Assembly (NCBI GenBank): GCA_023395775.1
Contig: JAEWYA010000119.1
Location: forward strand, 1-9,102
Direction: 5' to 3'
Source of the DNA: Bacillota bacterium
GTDB lineage: Bacteria > Bacillota > Clostridia > Oscillospirales > Oscillospiraceae
DNA: 9,102 nt
Notes under the pieces: generated by a model
Databases searched by the model: none
Seen by the model: only the letters and a program-made list of their open reading frames with translations
Told to the model about the DNA's origin: nothing
Position numbers and translations under genes: made by a program
Shown here: piece after piece, positions 5,382-9,102 of the stretch
How the letters are laid out: each line of letters opens with the position of its first letter
Position numbering within the stretch: the stretch's first letter is position 1

Positions 5382-6863
5382 TTAATGCTTTGCATTCAGA
5401 GTCCTGTTGGCCACTCTACGGCGTCCGTACCACAGGATCACAGCCACATAGGCCACAGCAGCGCAGATACCGATGATGTAAGCGCCGGTCCAGGGGACAT
5501 GGAAACCGATCTTGGCGTTCATGATGTATGTGACGGTGACAAAGGCATAGAATGCACCGGGAATCAGGGGGACCCAGGCGAATTTGGCCTTGCCGTTTTC
5601 AAACATCCAGATAGTGATGGCCAAGAAGGCGAACAGGGACAGAGTCTGGTTGGACCATGCAAAGTAACGCCACAGGGTGCTGAAACCGGTGGGATTCGAT
5701 TTGGCAAACACCAGAATCACAGCCACCAGCGCAAAGATAATGCCAGCCAGCGACAGACGCTTGCCGTTGGAGCTCTGATCCAGATGGAAGGAATCCGCAA
5801 TGGTCAGACGCAGAGCCCGCAGAGCCGTATCGCCGGAGGTGATGGGCAGAACGATGACGCCCAGCAGGGCGATCAAGCCGCCGCCGCTGCCCAGCAGGTT
5901 TTTGCACACAATGCCGATGGTATCCGTGGCCAGGGAGGGATTGGCCTCCTGCAGTCCCAGATTGTAGACGCCCATAGCGCCCGCAGCCCAGACCATGGCG
6001 ATGAAGCCCTCAAGGATCATCATGTTGTAGAAGGTCATGCGGCCCTGCTTTTCGCTCTTCACCGTGCGGGAGATGATGGCCGTCTGGGTGGAATGGAAAC
6101 CGGAGAGAATGCCGCAGGCCACGGTGATGAAGAAGATGGGGATAAAGTGGTTCTCACCGAAATAGTCGCCGTAGGCAATCAGACCGCCGTTCCAGTCATC
6201 CCACACGTTCATCAGGGGATAACCCTTCACAAACAGGCCAATAAACACGCCTATCGCGGAGAACAGCAAAATGGCACCGAAAACGGGATAGATCTTGCCG
6301 ATGATCTTGTCGATGGGAAAGACGGTGGCGATCAGGTAATAGGCAAAGATGACACCGTAGATGACCCAGGTGGAGACGGAGGTGGCGGCGCCGTCAAAGC
6401 CGAAAACCTGCTTGGCAGCGATGTCGCCGGGGGTATAGATGAACACCGCGCCCACCAGCAGCAAAAGCACGCTGACAAAGACCTGATAGATGCCGTAAAT
6501 TCCCTTGTTGCTGTACTTGCGGATCATGTCGGGCATCTGGCTTCCGCCGTCGCGCAGGCAGATCATGCCGGAAAAGTAATCGTGCATGGCGCCGCCGATG
6601 ACGTTGCCGATGGGGATGGTCAAAAATGCGATGGGCCCGAACAGGATGCCCTGGATTGGCCCGATGATGGGGCCGGTGCCGGCGATGTTCAGCAGGTTGA
6701 TCAGACTGTTTTTCCATTCTTTCATCGGGACGTAGTCAACGCCGTCCTGCTTGGAATAGGCGGGCGTCTCACGCCCGTCCGGGCCAAAGATCCTCTCGCA
6801 GAAACGGCCATAGGCCGCTGCTCCTCCCACGAGGATCAAAAGTCCAATGAGAAATGTTGCCAT
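5382..6863 (-). CDS. cstA: CstA-family carbon starvation transporter (peptide or pyruvate uptake)
   Basis: A 493-residue polytopic inner-membrane protein of the CstA family, whose characterised E. coli members CstA and BtsT take up pyruvate and, for CstA, also peptides. Motifs are NIAGTGPIIGP (about 59-69), LSGFHSTQTAIISR (253-266), ITSGDTALRALRLTIAD (341-357) and WRYFAWSNQTLS (398-409), among more than ten hydrophobic segments. It is much shorter than the roughly 700-residue E. coli proteins, which fits the short Firmicutes form and shows no sign of truncation, since both ends are regular. The start is uncertain: GTG 6875 is 1 base from AAGGAG, which is too close, while ATG 6863 is 13 bases from it, which is long. 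I prefer ATG 6863 because MATFLIGLLILVGG begins directly with the first membrane segment. It is flanked by terminators, so it is probably monocistronic. Confidence 0.93.
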   Translation of the reverse strand: MATFLIGLLILVGGAAAYGRFCERIFGPDGRETPAYSKQDGVDYVPMKEWKNSLINLLNIAGTGPIIGPIQGILFGPIAFLTIPIGNVIGGAMHDYFSGMICLRDGGSQMPDMIRKYSNKGIYGIYQVFVSVLLLLVGAVFIYTPGDIAAKQVFGFDGAATSVSTWVIYGVIFAYYLIATVFPIDKIIGKIYPVFGAILLFSAIGVFIGLFVKGYPLMNVWDDWNGGLIAYGDYFGENHFIPIFFITVACGILSGFHSTQTAIISRTVKSEKQGRMTFYNMMILEGFIAMVWAAGAMGVYNLGLQEANPSLATDTIGIVCKNLLGSGGGLIALLGVIVLPITSGDTALRALRLTIADSFHLDQSSNGKRLSLAGIIFALVAVILVFAKSNPTGFSTLWRYFAWSNQTLSLFAFLAITIWMFENGKAKFAWVPLIPGAFYAFVTVTYIMNAKIGFHVPWTGAYIIGICAAVAYVAVILWYGRRRVANRTLNAKH

Positions 6864-6914
6864 AAGTTCACACACGCTCCTTCTTCTGCCGCTCCCAGCG
6901 GCTCTTTATAGGTG

Positions 6915-6934
6915 CCTGCTAAAATAATAGCAGG
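6915..6934 (-). promoter_or_regulatory. Palindrome over a candidate extended -10 promoter of cstA
   Basis: CCTGCTA (6934-6928) and TAGCAGG (6921-6915) form a perfect 7-bp inverted repeat with a 6-base centre. Its left half contains TGC-TATTAT (6932-6924), an extended -10 box without a good -35 box. If it is used, the cstA leader would be about 55 bases. The palindrome could be an operator for a dimeric regulator, or a hairpin in a longer leader. Read on the plus strand it is followed by T5, but no plus-strand gene ends here. Confidence 0.35.
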
Positions 6935-7111
6935 TTTTTCAAAGATGTGGTGTTTAGAAAAGATTAAAAATAATTAAGATTTTATTAGAGATACTCAAAA
7001 ATGTGTTAAGAATCTGCTAATTATTGCCTATTGCCCGTATTAAAAAGAGCTAAACGACTTCCTGAAGGCACGGCAGTGTGCAGGCGGAATGACATCACGT
7101 TCCGTCTATGG
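6935..7111. other. AT-rich upstream region of cstA
   Basis: No gene is supported. The part from about 6950 to 7050 is markedly richer in A and T than the rest of the window and probably holds cstA control sequences. AAGATT occurs at 6960-6965 and 6976-6981, and the near-copy AAGAAT at 7008-7013, spaced 16 and 32 bases. A weak minus-strand promoter, TTGAGT with AATTAT at 17 bases, can also be drawn. None of this is decisive. Confidence 0.35.
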
Positions 7112-7149
7112 AAAAACAGGGAGGGGCGCTTAATCCCCTCCCTGTTTTT
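7112..7149 (-). terminator. Intrinsic terminator of the two-component operon
   Basis: Bases 7112-7126 pair with 7135-7149 in a perfect 15-bp stem, AAAAACAGGGAGGGG on one arm, around an 8-base loop. On the minus strand the stem ends in TTTTT. It lies about 70 bases past the response-regulator stop, and separates the regulators from cstA. The symmetric A/T run means it can work in both directions. Confidence 0.88.
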
Positions 7150-7218
7150 ATGAAAGCCTGTTCCTTTTCACTGCGTTTTTTCATGCAGAAAAGCCGCGAC
7201 CACTGACCGCGGACGGAG

Positions 7219-7926
7219 TCACTCCCCCTCGGCAAGGCGATAACCAACGCCCACTTCCGTAAAAAGATATTCCGGCTCCGCAGGGTTTTTTTCCACCTTC
7301 CGCCGAATGTTCGCCATATTGACCCGCAGAATCTGATTGTCGTCTCCGGCACGGGGTCCCCACAGCTCCCTGATGATAAAGTCATAGGTCAAAACTTTGC
7401 CCGCGTATTTCCCGAGCAGGGCCACAATGCGAAACTCGCTGAGAGTCAGCTTCGCGTTTTCGCCGTTCACCAGCACCTGATGCTTGTTGTAGTCAATCGT
7501 CAAATCACCCACGGTATAAATGCCCTTACGGGCGATCTCGTCATTGGGGGAGGTGGTGCGGGTATGTCGGATGGCGGCCCGGACCCGGGCCAGCAGCTCT
7601 CTGGTGCCAAAGGGCTTTGTCAGATAGTCGTCGGCCCCCAGGTCCAGAGCCGCCACTTTATCCTGTTCATGATCCCGGGCGGAAACCACCACCACCGGAA
7701 TACTCGACCAGGACCGCAGGCTGCGGAGTATCTCCAGCCCGTCCATATCCGGCAGGCCCAGATCCAAGATCACCAAATCCGGACAGTGGGACGAAATCAT
7801 GGACAGCGCCTCTGTCCCGGTTCGGGCCTGCACAGCCTCATAGCCGTTATTGTCCAATATGGCGGAAATAAACCGGGAGATGCTTTTTTCATCTTCGACC
7901 ACCAATATTTTTTCCCGGATGTTCAC
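7219..7926 (-). CDS. KdpE-like OmpR-family response regulator
   Basis: A 235-residue cytoplasmic DNA-binding regulator. The receiver domain (about 5-120) has the acidic pocket E11-D12, phosphoacceptor D55 in LVILDLGLPDMDG, S82 in VSARD and K104 in LTKPFG, so it should be phosphorylated normally. The winged-helix domain (about 135-233) ends in NMANIRRKVEKNP and TEVGVGYRL, which is typical of KdpE. The start is GTG 7926: AGGAGG lies 7 bases upstream, and the GTGA overlaps the TGA of the kinase gene by 4 bases, indicating translational coupling. In Firmicutes such KdpDE-like pairs often sit beside potassium uptake genes (Trk or Kdp), which would lie outside this window if present. Here the next gene is cstA, behind a terminator. 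The target genes are unknown. Confidence 0.93.
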   Translation of the reverse strand: MNIREKILVVEDEKSISRFISAILDNNGYEAVQARTGTEALSMISSHCPDLVILDLGLPDMDGLEILRSLRSWSSIPVVVVSARDHEQDKVAALDLGADDYLTKPFGTRELLARVRAAIRHTRTTSPNDEIARKGIYTVGDLTIDYNKHQVLVNGENAKLTLSEFRIVALLGKYAGKVLTYDFIIRELWGPRAGDDNQILRVNMANIRRKVEKNPAEPEYLFTEVGVGYRLAEGE

Positions 7927-9008
7927 TGCACTTCCTCCTCCGTCAGGGGCAGGCAGAAGAAAACTTCCGCGCCGCCGCTCTCCAAATTCCGCGCCTCCAT
8001 AAAACCGTTATGCGCCCGCACGATGGTGAGGCATACCATCAATCCCAGTCCCATGTCCCGCTTTCCGTCGCCGGAAGACGTCTCGCTGCGCTTCAGCGTT
8101 CCGTCAAACAGGAGGGACAGTTGGTCTTTCGGAATTCCCCTTCCGTTGTCCCGTACGGAGAACTTCGCCATCCCTCCCTGCCGCTGGACACTCAGGGAGA
8201 CATAGGTAGTGGTCTCGCCGTGGCGCACGGCGTTTTCCAACAGATTTGCCAGCACCTGCTCGATCAAAATTGCATCCATAGGCACCACCAGCAGCTCCTG
8301 CGGAGCCTCCACGGTGATGTTCACATCCGGAAACCGCTTGCGGAATTTCCGCACCGTCTCACCCAGAATTTCTTCAGCCGCTTCATCCTTTTTTGTGATA
8401 TGGGTCTGGCCGTTTTCCCCAATTCGAGTGACGGACAACAGATTTTCCACTATTCGGATGAGCCACTGGGCCTCGTCCCGCACATCTTCCAGCAGGTTCT
8501 CCTGCTCCTCTCTGGAAATTGAGGGGTTTTCCAGAATGACGGAGGTGGACCCCACAATGGAGGTCAGGGGGGTTCGGATATCGTGGGACACGGAGCGGAG
8601 CAGATTCGCCCGCATCTTCTCTTTTTCATTTTCCGCCCGCAGCCGTTCCGACTGCTTTACCTGGGTCGTCATGGCGCTGGTAACCACGGAGACCATGAGA
8701 AAAGTCAAAAAGGTCAGCGGATAGCCTGCGAGGGTAAAGTTGATAGCTCCGTACGGATAAGTGAATGTGTAGTTCACGGCGATAACTCCCACCACGGAGG
8801 CCGCAAGTCCAAAAAGATAACCGTTCGTCAGCCGAGAGATCAGCAGCACCGCCAGCACAAAAATAGGAGAGGCAAAGCCCTCGCTGGTATCCGCAGACTG
8901 CAAGAGCATACACACGCTTGCCGCGCAGAACAGGATCGCCACGCACACCAGCAGATCTCGCCAGCGAAAAGGGAACAGCTGCTTCAAAATAGATTTTTTA
9001 GAGCGCAC
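7923..9008 (-). CDS. KdpD-like sensor histidine kinase (DUF4118 sensor, short form)
   Basis: A 361-residue membrane kinase, the partner of the overlapping response regulator. The N-terminus has about four membrane segments (near 19-36, 47-60, 64-80 and 96-114) with a DUF4118-like pattern, FVLAVLLISRLTNGYLFG. The kinase core has phosphoacceptor H142 in SVSHDIRTPLTSI, the N box N259 in LLENAVRHG, the G1 box D287 in VRDNGRGI and the G2 box GLGLMV near 320. It lacks the large cytoplasmic KdpD and universal-stress domains of E. coli KdpD (about 894 residues), so it is the short Firmicutes type and may sense something other than potassium. The start is GTG 9008, the only candidate after an in-frame TGA 24 bases upstream, with GAGG 8 bases before it. 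The promoter is not clear in the 94 bases left, so transcription may begin beyond the window. Confidence 0.93.
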   Translation of the reverse strand: MRSKKSILKQLFPFRWRDLLVCVAILFCAASVCMLLQSADTSEGFASPIFVLAVLLISRLTNGYLFGLAASVVGVIAVNYTFTYPYGAINFTLAGYPLTFLTFLMVSVVTSAMTTQVKQSERLRAENEKEKMRANLLRSVSHDIRTPLTSIVGSTSVILENPSISREEQENLLEDVRDEAQWLIRIVENLLSVTRIGENGQTHITKKDEAAEEILGETVRKFRKRFPDVNITVEAPQELLVVPMDAILIEQVLANLLENAVRHGETTTYVSLSVQRQGGMAKFSVRDNGRGIPKDQLSLLFDGTLKRSETSSGDGKRDMGLGLMVCLTIVRAHNGFMEARNLESGGAEVFFCLPLTEEEVQ

Positions 9009-9102
9009 GCTTCCAGCCTCGTTTCTTTCTCATCAGTAAATCATGCAAGATCAAATTGACGTTTTGTGCCGCCGCAGATATAAGGTGCACGGTGCCTAAC
9101 GC

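Noticed and set aside
5328..6911. 527-codon open frame on the plus strand, rich in G, D, H and Q
   Set aside because: It is the antisense shadow of cstA, which has clear CstA motifs; the low-complexity composition is typical of an antisense frame in GC-rich DNA.
7480..8205. 241-codon plus-strand frame across the regulator/kinase junction
   Set aside because: It is a shadow of two well-supported overlapping genes on the other strand.

Overview
The window looks like chromosomal DNA of an anaerobic, probably gut-dwelling member of the Clostridia, with an Oscillospirales-type butyrate producer my best guess. This rests on moderately high GC, strong AGGAGG-type ribosome sites, consensus sigma-A promoters, a CoA-transferase of the butyrate-producer type, a short KdpDE-like two-component pair and a short CstA. 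Taxonomy is inference from gene content only. No rRNA, tRNA, CRISPR array, phage gene or intact mobile element is visible.

Layout. At 1-231 is the 3' end of an unrecognised plus-strand gene. Next comes a plus-strand butyryl-CoA:acetate CoA-transferase-like gene with its own promoter (250-279). Its start is best placed at GTG 341, because the promoter -10 box overlaps the first in-frame ATG. A 20-bp bidirectional terminator (1745-1792) separates it from the rest of the window, which is all on the minus strand. Reading the minus strand in transcription order (right to left): a KdpD-like histidine kinase (9008-7923) overlaps a KdpE-like response regulator (7926-7219) by 4 bases and ends at a strong terminator; cstA (6863-5382) ends at a perfect hairpin; ilvA (5020-3827) has its own near-consensus promoter and a roughly 157-nt leader that can fold into several hairpins; and a PAS / degenerate GGDEF / EAL protein (3507-1858) has its own promoter.

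The genes seem to be separate transcription units rather than one operon. They share a loose theme of carbon and energy metabolism: peptide or pyruvate uptake (CstA), threonine deamination to 2-oxobutyrate (IlvA), acyl-CoA to acid conversion (CoA-transferase), and two signalling modules (KdpDE-like phosphorelay, c-di-GMP hydrolysis). A functional link between them is inference.

I found no wholly new multi-gene system. The best leads are the structured ilvA leader, the palindrome over the candidate cstA promoter, the catalytically degenerate GGDEF domain joined to an intact EAL domain, and the TCS-cstA neighbourhood.
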